Below are positions 9,727 through 18,801 of a DNA stretch of 64,000 nucleotides, one piece after another (positions within the stretch are counted from its first letter, which is position 1; each line of letters opens with the position of its first letter). The translations under genes were made by a program, and so were the position numbers. Below the pieces are notes generated by a model. The model was given only the letters and a program-made list of their open reading frames with translations, searched no databases and was not told the origin of the DNA. Source of the stretch: CAWBXL01 sp963837365 (GTDB taxonomy: Bacteria; Acidobacteriota; Terriglobia; Terriglobales; Acidobacteriaceae); assembly GCA_963837365.1 (NCBI GenBank), contig CAWIMW010000001.1, positions 868,001 through 932,000 of the forward strand, given 5' to 3'.

Positions 9727-11180
9727 CTACTTAATCGACACCAGCTTATCCACCAGTTCCGAATAGTCCTTCTTCTCCAGCCCGTGGACTTGCTTGTTGT
9801 ACTCGTCCACTTTGCTCGAATAATTCATCGAACAGAACTTCGGGCCGCACATGGAGCAGAAGGCTGCTTCCTTGTAGAAATCATCAGGCAGGGTTTCATC
9901 GTGCATGGAGCGCGCGGTTTCAGGATCGAGCGAGAGCGCAAACTGCTTCTCCCAATCGAATTTATAACGTGCATAGCTGAGAGCGTCGTCGCGGTCCTGC
10001 GCGCCAGGGCGGCGGCGGGCGATATCAGCCGCGTGGGCCGCAATCTTGTAAGCGATGATGCCGTCCTTCACATCTTTTTCATTAGGCAGGCCAAGGTGCT
10101 CTTTCGGAGTGACATAGCAAAGCATGGCCGCCCCGTGCCATCCGATCATGGCCGCGCCGATCGCCGAAGTAATATGGTCGTAACCCGGTGCGATATCGGT
10201 GACCAGCGGCCCCAGCGTGTAAAACGGAGCTTCGTAGCAAAGCTCTTTCTCTTTGTCCACCTGCTCTTTGATTTTGTCGAGCGGAACGTGGCCGGGGCCT
10301 TCGATCATCACCTGTACGTCATACTCCCAGGCCTTTTTGGTTAGCTCGCCCAAAGTTTTGAGTTCGGCAAATTGGGCTTCATCGCTGGCATCCGCAATGC
10401 AGCCGGGGCGCAGTCCGTCCCCAAGCGAAAAGCTGACATCGTGCTTGGCGAAAATCTTGCAGATGTCGTCAAAGCACTCGTACAGGAAATTTTGCTTGTG
10501 GTGATACGCCATCCACTGCGCCAGAATCGCGCCGCCGCGGCTCACGATCCCGGTAATGCGCTTGGAAACCATCGGCAAATACTGAATCAGCACACCGGCG
10601 TGGATCGTCATGTAATCCACGCCCTGCTCGGCCTGTTCTTCGATCACTTCCAGCATTACGCTGGCACTGAGGTCTTCAATCCGCTTCACCCGCGAAATTG
10701 CCTCATAAATTGGCACCGTACCGATGGGCACAGGAGAGTGCCGCAAAATAGCTTCGCGAATTTCGTGGATATTGCCGCCGGTAGACAAGTCCATCACCGT
10801 ATCCGCCCCAAAGTGCACGGACGTATGCAGCTTCTTCAACTCCTCTTCAATATCCGAAGTGACCGCGGAATTTCCGATGTTGGAATTGATCTTGCACAAC
10901 GATTCCACGCCGATGCACATCGGCTCGAGTTCCAGATGATTGATGTTAGCGGGAATAATCATGCGGCCCACGGCGACTTCGTCGCGCACCAACTCGGGAG
11001 TCAGCTTCTCTTTGTGCGCCACGTACGCCATTTCCTCAGTGATCGCACCCTTCGGGCGTAATGCATCTGGGAGAAGTTGCCGTTGCTATTCTCGGCCTTG
11101 CGCCGCGCAATCCACTCCGCCCGGGGCTTTGGGACTGCGTGTTCGTGTCCATTACCATTTGTGCCGTTCGTTGAATTCAT
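9727..11180 (-). CDS. thiC: Phosphomethylpyrimidine synthase ThiC, one-base deletion near the N-terminus
   Basis: ThiC is a radical-SAM enzyme that converts aminoimidazole ribotide to the hydroxymethylpyrimidine phosphate moiety of thiamine. The 434-residue frame from ATG 11031 carries the family core (MIIPANINH, MDLSTGGNI, MIEGPGHVPLDKI) and the C-terminal iron-sulfur motif FCSMCGPKFCSM. The missing N-terminus is encoded just upstream in another frame: MNSTNGTNGNGHE... to NFSQMHYARR. Adding one G to the GGG run (CCC at 11048-11050 on the plus strand) joins them as ARRGAITEEMAYVAH and gives 484 residues, the normal family length. The start at 11180 has GCAGG six bases upstream. A sequencing error or a real lesion is possible; the 434-residue form would lack about 50 N-terminal residues. 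Confidence 0.9.
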
Positions 11181-11209
11181 CGCCATCCTGCCCACATGAG
11201 TAAAACTTG

Positions 11210-11215
11210 ATTATA
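11210..11215 (-). promoter_or_regulatory. Candidate -10 box (TATAAT) of thiC
   Basis: A perfect TATAAT lies on the minus strand about 30 nt upstream of the preferred thiC start. The -35 region is weak. I looked for a TPP riboswitch here and did not find its CTGAGA and GGGGTGC boxes, so thiC seems to have a short plain leader. Confidence 0.35.
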
Positions 11216-11341
11216 CGCTGTGAGATTGTGGAACGACCCAGCGACCTGGCGAAAACTCCCACGAATCAGCTATCCTTTTGCCACCTTGTCCGTCCAAACC
11301 CCTTCGGGCAAAAAATGACCTCTCACGAATCGAGGAAACGT

Positions 11342-13378
11342 ATGCGCTTGGTTGCTCTGCTGATTTCTTGCGTTTTTCTCTCCGCTCTCTGTGTTGCTCA
11401 AAGCACTTCTCCCGCTGCATCGCAGGTCGGTTTCAGTCTGGACAATCTGGATAAGACCGCTGATCCCTGCGTGGACTTCTACCAGTACGCCTGCGGCAAC
11501 TGGCTGAAGACCCAGGAAATTCCGGCGGACGAGACTGAGTGGGCCAGCTTTGTCGAGCTTTATGAGCGCAATCTGGTCACCGAACGCGAAATTTTAGAGA
11601 AGGCAGCCGTCAATAACCCGGCGCGCACCCCTGTCGAACAGAAGATCGGCGACTACTACGACGCTTGCGTAGACGACAAAACTACGGATGCCAAGGGGTT
11701 GGACCCGCTGAAGCCAGAACTGGCGCGTATCGCTGCGGTAAAAAATAAGCGGCAACTGATTGATGCCATCGCCCGCGTTCAGCTTTTAGGGCCGAATCCA
11801 TTGTTTAATTCCTATGCCGGCCCCGACCTCCACAATGCCGAAATGGTCATTGCCTACATTGACCAGGGTGGACTGTCTCTCCCCGACCGCGACTATTACC
11901 TCAAAGACGATCCCAAAAAGGTCGAGATGCGCAACCATCTGGTCGAGTACGCCACCCAGCTGTTTACCTTGACCGGCCAGTCGCCGCAGCAGGCGGCGGA
12001 TTCCGCGCAAGCGGTCCTGCGTATTGAAACCGCCCTCGCCAAGGCTGCCATGGATCGCACCCTGCGCCGCGACCCCAAGACCCGCGACCACAAGATGACC
12101 ACTACAGAAGCCGCAGCGCTGGCGCCCAATTTGTATTTGAATCGCTATCTGATAGCGATGGGTGTTCCAAAAATTTCTGAACTGAACGTCTCCAACCCGG
12201 AGTTTTTCCGGCAGATCAACGGGATGCTGGGGTCCGAATCGCTGGAGGCGTTGAAAACCTACGTGTCCTGGCACTTGCTGCGCAGTGCCGCCCCCTGGCT
12301 CTCCAAGCCATATGTAGACGCCAATTTCAAGATGGACCAGGCGCTCACCGGGCAGGCAGAAATCCAGGCCCGCTGGAAACGTTGTGTAGATTCCACGGAC
12401 AACGCCTTGGGCGAGGCACTGGGCCAGAAATACGTCGAGCTTACTTTTGGCGCCGACGGCAAACAGCGCATGTTGAAGATGGTAGACGCGCTGGAACAAT
12501 CGCTCGATCAGGACATCAAAACCCTGCCGTGGATGACTGAAGACACCAAGAAGCAGGCCAAGATCAAACTCGACGCCATCCGCAACAAGATCGGTTATCC
12601 CGACGTGTGGCGCGATTACAGTTCACTTAAGGTCGTTCGCGGAGATTTGTTGGGCAATTTTCTGCGGGCCAACGAATTTGAAGCTCGGCGCCAGGTCGCC
12701 AAAATCGGCAAGCCGGTGGACAAAAAAGAATGGGGTATGACTCCCCCCACCGTAAATGCCTATTACAGTGGCTCACACAACGAGATCGTCTTCCCTGCCG
12801 GTATCCTGCAACCGCCCTTCTTCGACAAAACAATGGATGACGCCGTCAACTTCGGAGGTATCGGCGCGGTGATCGGCCATGAACTGACCCACGGCTTTGA
12901 CGACCAAGGCCGCAAGTTTGATCCGCAGGGCAATCTCCGCGACTGGTGGACCAAACAGGACGGAGAAGAGTTCGAAAAGCGTGCCAGCTGCGTCTCCAGC
13001 GAATACGGCAATTTCATAGCCGTCGATGACCTGAAACTAAACGGCAAGCTGACGCTAGGTGAGAACACTGCCGATAATGGCGGCGCCCGTATCGCCCTGA
13101 TGGCGCTCGAACAAATGATTGCCGCAGACAACACCGGTAAGGCCGGAGAAAAAATCGATGGCTATACGCCGGAGCAGCGCTTCTTCTTAGGCTACGGACG
13201 CGTATGGTGTGAAAAGCGGCGTCCAGCGTTCTCGCGAATGCTGGTGAACGTCGATCCCCATTCTCCCGGCAAATACCGCGTCAACGGCGTAATGCAGAAC
13301 ATGCCGGAATTCCAGAAAGCGTGGAACTGCAAAGCGGGCCAGCCCATGGTGGCAGAGAATGCTTGCAGGGTGTGGTAA
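11342..13378 (+). CDS. Secreted M13 (neprilysin-like) zinc metallopeptidase
   Basis: A signal peptide (MRLVALLISCVFLSALCVAQ) precedes a mature M13 peptidase. The N-terminal M13 domain begins with DPCVDFYQYACGNWLK. The catalytic part has NAYYSGSHNEIVFPAGILQPP, the zinc motif HELTH in VIGHELTHGFDDQG (~residue 511), the third ligand E in GENTADNGG (~573), and the conserved tail ending CRVW. The total of 678 residues is normal. Such enzymes cleave small peptides in the periplasm or outside. The start at 11342 has GAGGAA seven bases upstream; an open frame extends up to 11207, but those codons are not signal-peptide-like. Confidence 0.93.
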   Translation: MRLVALLISCVFLSALCVAQSTSPAASQVGFSLDNLDKTADPCVDFYQYACGNWLKTQEIPADETEWASFVELYERNLVTEREILEKAAVNNPARTPVEQKIGDYYDACVDDKTTDAKGLDPLKPELARIAAVKNKRQLIDAIARVQLLGPNPLFNSYAGPDLHNAEMVIAYIDQGGLSLPDRDYYLKDDPKKVEMRNHLVEYATQLFTLTGQSPQQAADSAQAVLRIETALAKAAMDRTLRRDPKTRDHKMTTTEAAALAPNLYLNRYLIAMGVPKISELNVSNPEFFRQINGMLGSESLEALKTYVSWHLLRSAAPWLSKPYVDANFKMDQALTGQAEIQARWKRCVDSTDNALGEALGQKYVELTFGADGKQRMLKMVDALEQSLDQDIKTLPWMTEDTKKQAKIKLDAIRNKIGYPDVWRDYSSLKVVRGDLLGNFLRANEFEARRQVAKIGKPVDKKEWGMTPPTVNAYYSGSHNEIVFPAGILQPPFFDKTMDDAVNFGGIGAVIGHELTHGFDDQGRKFDPQGNLRDWWTKQDGEEFEKRASCVSSEYGNFIAVDDLKLNGKLTLGENTADNGGARIALMALEQMIAADNTGKAGEKIDGYTPEQRFFLGYGRVWCEKRRPAFSRMLVNVDPHSPGKYRVNGVMQNMPEFQKAWNCKAGQPMVAENACRVW

Positions 13379-13386
13379 CAGAAACT

Positions 13387-13415
13387 GGAGCACGGGCGGG
13401 GACGCCCGTGCCTCC
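13387..13415. terminator. Hairpin between convergent genes
   Basis: The stem CACGGGCG/CGCCCGTG is extended by GGAG/CTCC with one bulge, and it lies between the M13 peptidase stop and the ppa stop. There is no T-run on either side, so it may be a Rho-independent-like terminator serving both genes or just a copy of the GC hairpin repeat family. Confidence 0.4.
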
Positions 13416-13416
13416 A

Positions 13417-13974
13417 CTAATGTTTCTCGCTGCTCTTAAATCCCTTACGCCGCTGATCGCTATAGCGTTGTAGCGCGTCGAGAATAATGGGGTACGCCTC
13501 CGCCGCAGGCCGGATCTCATCCACCTCCACCGCCTTCTTCTCTAGCAGTTTGTAGTCCTGAAAAAAACGCCGCAGCATCAGCGAACGATGCGAAGGCATC
13601 TCACTGGCCTCACGATAGCTGTTGAATTCCGGGTCTTCGGTGGCCACGGCAATAATCTTGTGGTCCTTCTTGCCGGAGTCAATCATGGTCATCAGGCCAA
13701 CTGTGCGGGCATGAATTATGGTCAGGGGTACCACCGTCTCCTGGCACAGCACTAAGACGTCGAGCGGGTCGTCATCCTCGGCGAGCGTCTGCGGGATAAA
13801 ACCGTAGTTCGCCGGATAGTACACCGCTGAATACAAAACGCGATCAAGCTTAATCAGGCCGCTAGTCTTATCTAACTCATACTTCACGCTGGAGCCAAAT
13901 GGAATCTCAATGACGCTCTGAAATTCCTGGGGCAGTCTTTCGCCGGGAGTTACGTCGTGCCAGGGATGAATCAT
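13417..13974 (-). CDS. ppa: Inorganic pyrophosphatase
   Basis: This 185-residue family-I soluble pyrophosphatase hydrolyses PPi to two phosphates in the cytoplasm and drives biosynthetic reactions. The signature EDDDPLDVLVL (~residue 65) supplies the metal-binding aspartates. IEIPFGSSVKYELDK, YPANYGFIPQTL and the DSGKKDHKIIAVA segment are typical. Length is as expected for bacterial members. It lies downstream of the large TonB receptor but is separated from it by a strong terminator, so it should have its own promoter near 13980-14050. Confidence 0.95.
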   Translation of the reverse strand: MIHPWHDVTPGERLPQEFQSVIEIPFGSSVKYELDKTSGLIKLDRVLYSAVYYPANYGFIPQTLAEDDDPLDVLVLCQETVVPLTIIHARTVGLMTMIDSGKKDHKIIAVATEDPEFNSYREASEMPSHRSLMLRRFFQDYKLLEKKAVEVDEIRPAAEAYPIILDALQRYSDQRRKGFKSSEKH

Positions 13975-14060
13975 GAAAGTAGCGAAACCTCGTGGGAATA
14001 GAATTCAATCCCGATTCTAGCTGAAAAATCTGGGCCGGCTGGAGTACGTTGGTAAGCAAG

Positions 14061-14086
14061 AAAAAAGGCCGGTCGGATGACCGGCC
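14061..14086 (-). terminator. Rho-independent terminator of the large TonB receptor gene
   Basis: On the minus strand, GGCCGGTC, loop ATCC and GACCGGCC form a perfect 8-bp stem followed by six T residues. It lies 28 bases past the receptor stop and upstream of ppa, so it separates the two genes. Confidence 0.88.
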
Positions 14087-14113
14087 TGAGACACCGCATT
14101 GTATGGAACCTTA

Positions 14114-17100
14114 TTAGAAATCCAGGCGCAGAGAGAATTGCATCACACGCGATCCGGCATCACTGGAAATAACCCCAAAATTAGGCCCATTGATGTCGGC
14201 TACGCTTCCTCCAGGTAGGGCGAAGTTCACATGGTTGAAAACGTTGTAGGCCTCAACGCGAAACTCCACATCAAACTTCTCCTTGATGGGGAAATGCTTG
14301 TTGAGGGCAAGGTTGGTATTGGAGAATCTTGGTCCCCTCAAGTTGTTGCGGGTGGGGCCATCCAACCCGATCGGGCCGGTGAAGGCATTCAATGCCGCGT
14401 TCGGATCGGCAAACAGCTGGATTTGCCCGGCGTCATCGTGAATTTTCACTCGGATGTCGTGGGGCGTGCCGATAAACACCGCCGGACTATTGGAGTTGAA
14501 ACTCACGGGAAACGCCTCGGTCACAGTCGAGAATGCGAAGCCCGTATGCCATTGGGTGAGGGCCGCCACCTGCCAACCTCCGACGATCTGATTTGCCCAG
14601 CCTGGCATGTTGCTGCCCAGCCAGCGGCCACGGCCAACCGGCATATCAAAAAGGGCATTGGCGCTCACTATATGGGTCACGTCAAAATCGGAATTGCCAC
14701 GGCAGGACCTCAGCTTGATGGCATCGCAAAGAAAACCGCCGTAGCCGCCGGTGGCCGACGTGCCGGTCGCGTTATTGGCAACCGTCGAACTGTTGTCGAT
14801 GGAGTGGGAATAGGTGTAGTTGAGATCGAACTGAAGTCCGTGCGACAGCCGCTTGTGCAGAGTGGTCAGCAGTGCGTTGTAGCTCGAATAGCTCTTGTTC
14901 CCGAAGTAAAGCTGGCTGGAGAACTGTGGATCGAGTCCCACATTCGCTGGGATCGTAGGTCCACCCCCCAACCCGGCATACATGGCCTCAAAGGTATCCG
15001 CCATGTCGCCGATACGCGGGAGCGGATCAAAGACCTGAGCTACCAGGTCTGCGCAGCTGGCAAAACCAAAGTCTTCGCATGTGCCGCCATAATTCTGGGT
15101 TAAAGTCGGGTTCATGATGTTTTCCCAGAAAGGCGTGCCGACGGCAGGTTGTCCATTTCGCACAGCTAGTGAGAGCTGGGCAAACTGATCGACCAAATGC
15201 TGGCCCGAAGCAGGATCCACAAAGTCCACCACCTGCCCCGCATCTGAGCGCGACAACAACCTATGCCCCGTGCGGAGGAAGTAGGTGGTCTCCAGCATAA
15301 AATTACCGGGCAGTTCGCGTTGGATGCCGAAAGTGAAGGTTTCCGAGTACGGCGTCCGGTAGTGAGGATCAATCGCCAGTTCGTTCGAATTACTGACCAG
15401 CCCAGTGAACTGGTCGGTCGTCCCGCCCGCCAGGTATGGGGTAAACGGGACCGAGGCGGGTTGTGGCGGGGTTAGAGTTGGAAGGCCTCCCAATCCGCCA
15501 ACGTCAGAAAAGCGTGGATCATTCGCCAAGCCGGTATTGGACAGGGTCCCGACGCTTTGTCCGAAGACGAAAGAAGATTGGTCGTTGTAATTATTGATCG
15601 CGGAGAGGATGGTGTGGTCGAAAACGATGCCGGCGCCGGCCCGGATGACGGTCTTGCGGTCACCAAAGATCCGTCCCAGCGGACCGCCGCTAAACGATGG
15701 GTTGTAGGCAAAGCTCAACCGGGGAGCAAAGTCTTTCCAATCCGGGTCGTAATATCCTCGAGCGTGGTTCGCCTTCCCGGCGAAACCATATTGCACAGTA
15801 GGAACCACAGCATCTCCGCTGATTCCCGCCGCCGCCGCAGCGGCGCGTGCGTTGTACATGGAGGCGAAGTCGATATCGGGAGCAGTCTGGAAACCGTTGA
15901 CTTCATAGGGAACGGAATAATACTGCCAGCGCAGGCCGTAGGTCATGGTCAGGTCGCTACGCAGGCGCCACGTGTCCTGGGCGTATAGTTCCGTCTCGTA
16001 GTATCGGAATTTATGGGTAAAGCCTGTGCCTTGGGGCGTGGCCTGTAGATTGTGGTCGTTATTGTAATTGCTGGCGACATTGGCGATCCGTCCCAGGGCG
16101 AATGCATATGCCTGGCTCCACGTGCGCAGGGCGGTTCCGCTGATGAGGCTGACGTCGCCAGGACTTCTTCCCAAAATGTCTGTGGGTACTTCATTGAAGC
16201 CAGTGTCGGTGGGTGTAAGCTGCAACAGGTTGCCACCCAGTCCAACCGTCACGTTGTTGAAATCACTTACTAGCGTGCTGCTGGACATGATTGGTTTAAA
16301 AATACCGCCTATCTGAATGTTGTGTTTGCCGTGAAGGTAAGTGAAATCGTCTTTAAAAACCGGAATCGGAACCGTTCGGCCCTGGCTGTAAGCGCTAAAT
16401 GGCGCGGCGTTGAAAGGTCCATCAAGAGAGGACAGGCCGGTGGCGGTACCCATCATGGATTGATACTGGGTGGTCCCCGTGGGGTTGAAGCGGACAGGGA
16501 AATCCAGAATCGAGCGTGTTTCCCCGTAGTTAAATTGATTGACCATGTTGTTGGTTATGTTCCAGGTGTGGCCAATTACGAAGGCCCAGCTGTGATCAAC
16601 CACCTGATTGGTGACCGGGTCTCCCGGGAACAGCTCCGCTGAGGCACCCTGCCCAACTGCTAGAGCGGTATTGATGTCGTCGTCTGACGTCCTGCGAAAG
16701 ACACTGACTCGGCCGAAAAGCTTCATCCGGCTGGAGAGGTTGTAGTCGATGCGGCTCACATAATCGTTGCTGGTATAGCGCGCGGGAGCGTTCCACAGAA
16801 ATCCCCCGGTGTTGACACCATCCCCGACCGTCAAATCATTGGCGTGGGGATAGCGGCTGTTGATGAAGCTCAAAAGCTGTGCATCGGGGCCTCTTCCGGC
16901 CGGATCGAAAGTCGTATCGGACATTGGAACCGTGCTGATGCAATTCGGGGTGGTGTTGACGCGGCTGTGGAAATTACAGGGTTGGCCATTGTTCCCAGTC
17001 TGACTGTTATTAATATAGTTAACATTTCCGGCACGGAGGTTGTCCAAGGGCACGATTGGTTCGACAACATCGGCTCGTGCGTCACGCCGCCCCTCATAGT

Positions 17101-18019
17101 TGAAAAAGAAGAATAGTTTGTCTTTCACCACAGGGCCGCCCAGGCTGGCCCCGAATTGGTTGCGCGTGAGTGGCGGTCTGGCAACGCCGTTACGTACGTT
17201 AAAAAAATCGTTGGCGGTGGTGGCCGCAGTGCGGTTGTACTCGTAAGCCGAGCCATGCCAGCTATTGCTGCCGCTCTTGGTGGTCATTTGGACTTGCGCC
17301 CCACTCCCTCGACCTTCCGCAGAAAGAGGATTGGCGACCTCCGTACGCAATTCCTGGATGGAATCGATCGGTGCTTGGCCCGCCATGGCAAATGCCTGGC
17401 CGGTGCCAAAATCATTGGTGTCGAGGCCATCCAGGGAGTAATTGCTTTGATCTCCCCGTGCCCCTGCGACCGCTCCGTCCCGGCTGCCGAGTGTATTGTC
17501 GGCGCCACCAGTAGCAGCCGTTACTCCAGGGGTATAAACCAAGAGTCCTAGCGGGTTGTCGCGTATCGCCAAAGGAAGCTCATGGACGACTTGCATGGAA
17601 AGGGACGAACTCACGGAAGTGTCAGTGGTATTCAGCGAGACTTGTGAACCTGAACCCGATACCTCGACGGTCTGTGTCACTTGGCCGATTTCTAATTGAA
17701 CGTTCTGGGTTTGCGTGGAGTGAACACCGAGATAAATGTTGTCGATGGTGAGACTTTGGAAGCCCTCTTTGGTCACCGTTAGCCTATATCCCGGTCCGGG
17801 GAGAACCTTGACGAAGGTATAGGCCCCCACGTCATTGCTGGTCGCTTGGTAGCTTGTGTTGGTTTTGGTATCGACAAGTTCTACCTTAGCGGCGGGTACC
17901 ACTGCTCCGGTTTTATCCGTTACTACGCCGATGAGCGAGGCAACCTCTTGGCCGATTAGCAAGCTAGGGAAAGTGGTGAGAATCAGAACAGCCAGAGTAA
18001 CGACCAGCTTTCGTAACAT
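14114..18019 (-). CDS. Large TonB-dependent receptor with carboxypeptidase-regulatory-like domain (Oar-like)
   Basis: This 1301-residue outer-membrane protein has a signal peptide (MLRKLVVTLAVLILTTFPSL). A carboxypeptidase-regulatory-like beta domain follows at about residues 25-115 (IGVVTDKTGAVVPAAKVEL, GFQSLTIDNIYLGV). A plug with DNPLGLLVYTPGV and YSLDGLDTNDFGTG comes next, then a long barrel. It ends VMQFSLRLDF with the terminal aromatic residue used by the barrel assembly machinery. This architecture is heavily expanded in Acidobacteriota; substrates are mostly unknown and may be oligosaccharides or peptides. GGAG lies eight bases before the ATG. The gene stands alone and ends in a clear terminator. 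Confidence 0.92.
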   Translation of the reverse strand: MLRKLVVTLAVLILTTFPSLLIGQEVASLIGVVTDKTGAVVPAAKVELVDTKTNTSYQATSNDVGAYTFVKVLPGPGYRLTVTKEGFQSLTIDNIYLGVHSTQTQNVQLEIGQVTQTVEVSGSGSQVSLNTTDTSVSSSLSMQVVHELPLAIRDNPLGLLVYTPGVTAATGGADNTLGSRDGAVAGARGDQSNYSLDGLDTNDFGTGQAFAMAGQAPIDSIQELRTEVANPLSAEGRGSGAQVQMTTKSGSNSWHGSAYEYNRTAATTANDFFNVRNGVARPPLTRNQFGASLGGPVVKDKLFFFFNYEGRRDARADVVEPIVPLDNLRAGNVNYINNSQTGNNGQPCNFHSRVNTTPNCISTVPMSDTTFDPAGRGPDAQLLSFINSRYPHANDLTVGDGVNTGGFLWNAPARYTSNDYVSRIDYNLSSRMKLFGRVSVFRRTSDDDINTALAVGQGASAELFPGDPVTNQVVDHSWAFVIGHTWNITNNMVNQFNYGETRSILDFPVRFNPTGTTQYQSMMGTATGLSSLDGPFNAAPFSAYSQGRTVPIPVFKDDFTYLHGKHNIQIGGIFKPIMSSSTLVSDFNNVTVGLGGNLLQLTPTDTGFNEVPTDILGRSPGDVSLISGTALRTWSQAYAFALGRIANVASNYNNDHNLQATPQGTGFTHKFRYYETELYAQDTWRLRSDLTMTYGLRWQYYSVPYEVNGFQTAPDIDFASMYNARAAAAAAGISGDAVVPTVQYGFAGKANHARGYYDPDWKDFAPRLSFAYNPSFSGGPLGRIFGDRKTVIRAGAGIVFDHTILSAINNYNDQSSFVFGQSVGTLSNTGLANDPRFSDVGGLGGLPTLTPPQPASVPFTPYLAGGTTDQFTGLVSNSNELAIDPHYRTPYSETFTFGIQRELPGNFMLETTYFLRTGHRLLSRSDAGQVVDFVDPASGQHLVDQFAQLSLAVRNGQPAVGTPFWENIMNPTLTQNYGGTCEDFGFASCADLVAQVFDPLPRIGDMADTFEAMYAGLGGGPTIPANVGLDPQFSSQLYFGNKSYSSYNALLTTLHKRLSHGLQFDLNYTYSHSIDNSSTVANNATGTSATGGYGGFLCDAIKLRSCRGNSDFDVTHIVSANALFDMPVGRGRWLGSNMPGWANQIVGGWQVAALTQWHTGFAFSTVTEAFPVSFNSNSPAVFIGTPHDIRVKIHDDAGQIQLFADPNAALNAFTGPIGLDGPTRNNLRGPRFSNTNLALNKHFPIKEKFDVEFRVEAYNVFNHVNFALPGGSVADINGPNFGVISSDAGSRVMQFSLRLDF

Positions 18020-18321
18020 AACGGCGCTCCGTTGTAAATGTTTTAAAATAAAAGACTTATCGGCGATAACATGTGCAGTTTTCTCTCCAATGTTAGAAAT
18101 TGTCAGGCAGTGAGGATGGATTGAATGGGGTAATTCTCAAATCAAGTAGATAGGCTGGCTTGCCGATTCGCAAGCCGGAAGGATGAGGTAAGGGTGATCC
18201 ACAAAACTGTATAATGACTACCGAATTTGAAATTTATGGTTGTTTGATTTTGCAGGCGCTTTGCCTTTAGGTATCCTTGACTGGACTTCTGAGCAATACT
18301 AGAGTTGAACGAGAGCTGCAT
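18020..18321. other. Intergenic region between divergent genes
   Basis: These 302 bases separate the large receptor and the CcmE-like gene and should contain both promoters. A TATAAT hexamer on the plus strand at 18210-18215 is a candidate -10 box for the CcmE-like gene, without a convincing -35. I see no RNA gene, riboswitch or long repeat here. Confidence 0.4.
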
Positions 18322-18756
18322 ATGTCTAGAGAACAAAGCAAATACATGAAGTTTGGTGCCGCGATTGTAGTGATCCTTGTGTCCCTGGGTTTTCTTGCTT
18401 ATACCGGGATCCAGGAGAGCAAGAGCTACTATGTCACGATCAAAGAGCTGCGCGGCATGGGCGACGGCGCCTATACCAAACGCCTGCGCGTAGCAGGAAA
18501 CGTACAGCCGGGCTCGATCAAACGCACCGGCACCAAAATAGAGTTTGTATTGATTGAGAACGATCAGACTCTATCCGTCGTGTATACCGGGACCGAAGCT
18601 CCCCCCGACACATTCAAGGATGAGTCCCAGGCCCTCGCCGAGGGCAGTTTTGGCCGCGATGGGGTATTTCATGCCAAACAGCTGCAAGCCAAATGCGCTT
18701 CCAAATACGCGCCGAAACAGCAGGGAATGCCCGCCGCTGTGGGCAACACAACGTAA
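18322..18756 (+). CDS. ccmE: CcmE-like heme chaperone with a CxxxY motif
   Basis: CcmE carries heme across the periplasm for attachment to apocytochrome c. This 144-residue protein has one N-terminal membrane anchor (FGAAIVVILVSLGFLAYTGI) and the OB-fold beta domain, with LRVAGNVQPGSIKR, IEFVLIENDQTLSVVYTG and PDTFKDESQALAEGSFGRDG. The heme-binding motif is CASKY in QAKCASKYAPKQ, so the usual His of HxxxY is replaced by Cys. Such a CxxxY type of CcmE is known in some other bacteria and archaea. No other ccm gene is visible next to it, so it appears unlinked from its system. The start at 18322 follows GAGAG; the frame is open further upstream without signal-like residues. Confidence 0.85.
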   Translation: MSREQSKYMKFGAAIVVILVSLGFLAYTGIQESKSYYVTIKELRGMGDGAYTKRLRVAGNVQPGSIKRTGTKIEFVLIENDQTLSVVYTGTEAPPDTFKDESQALAEGSFGRDGVFHAKQLQAKCASKYAPKQQGMPAAVGNTT

Positions 18757-18801
18757 AGGAAATTCAAGCCATCCAGGCTGGGACGCTATACTGCCACGAG
18801 T

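Noticed and set aside
11181..11341. TPP riboswitch before thiC
   Set aside because: The conserved CTGAGA and GGGGTGC elements are not present on the minus strand.
14231..15103. 290-residue plus frame opposite the large TonB receptor
   Set aside because: Antisense shadow of a clear receptor frame.
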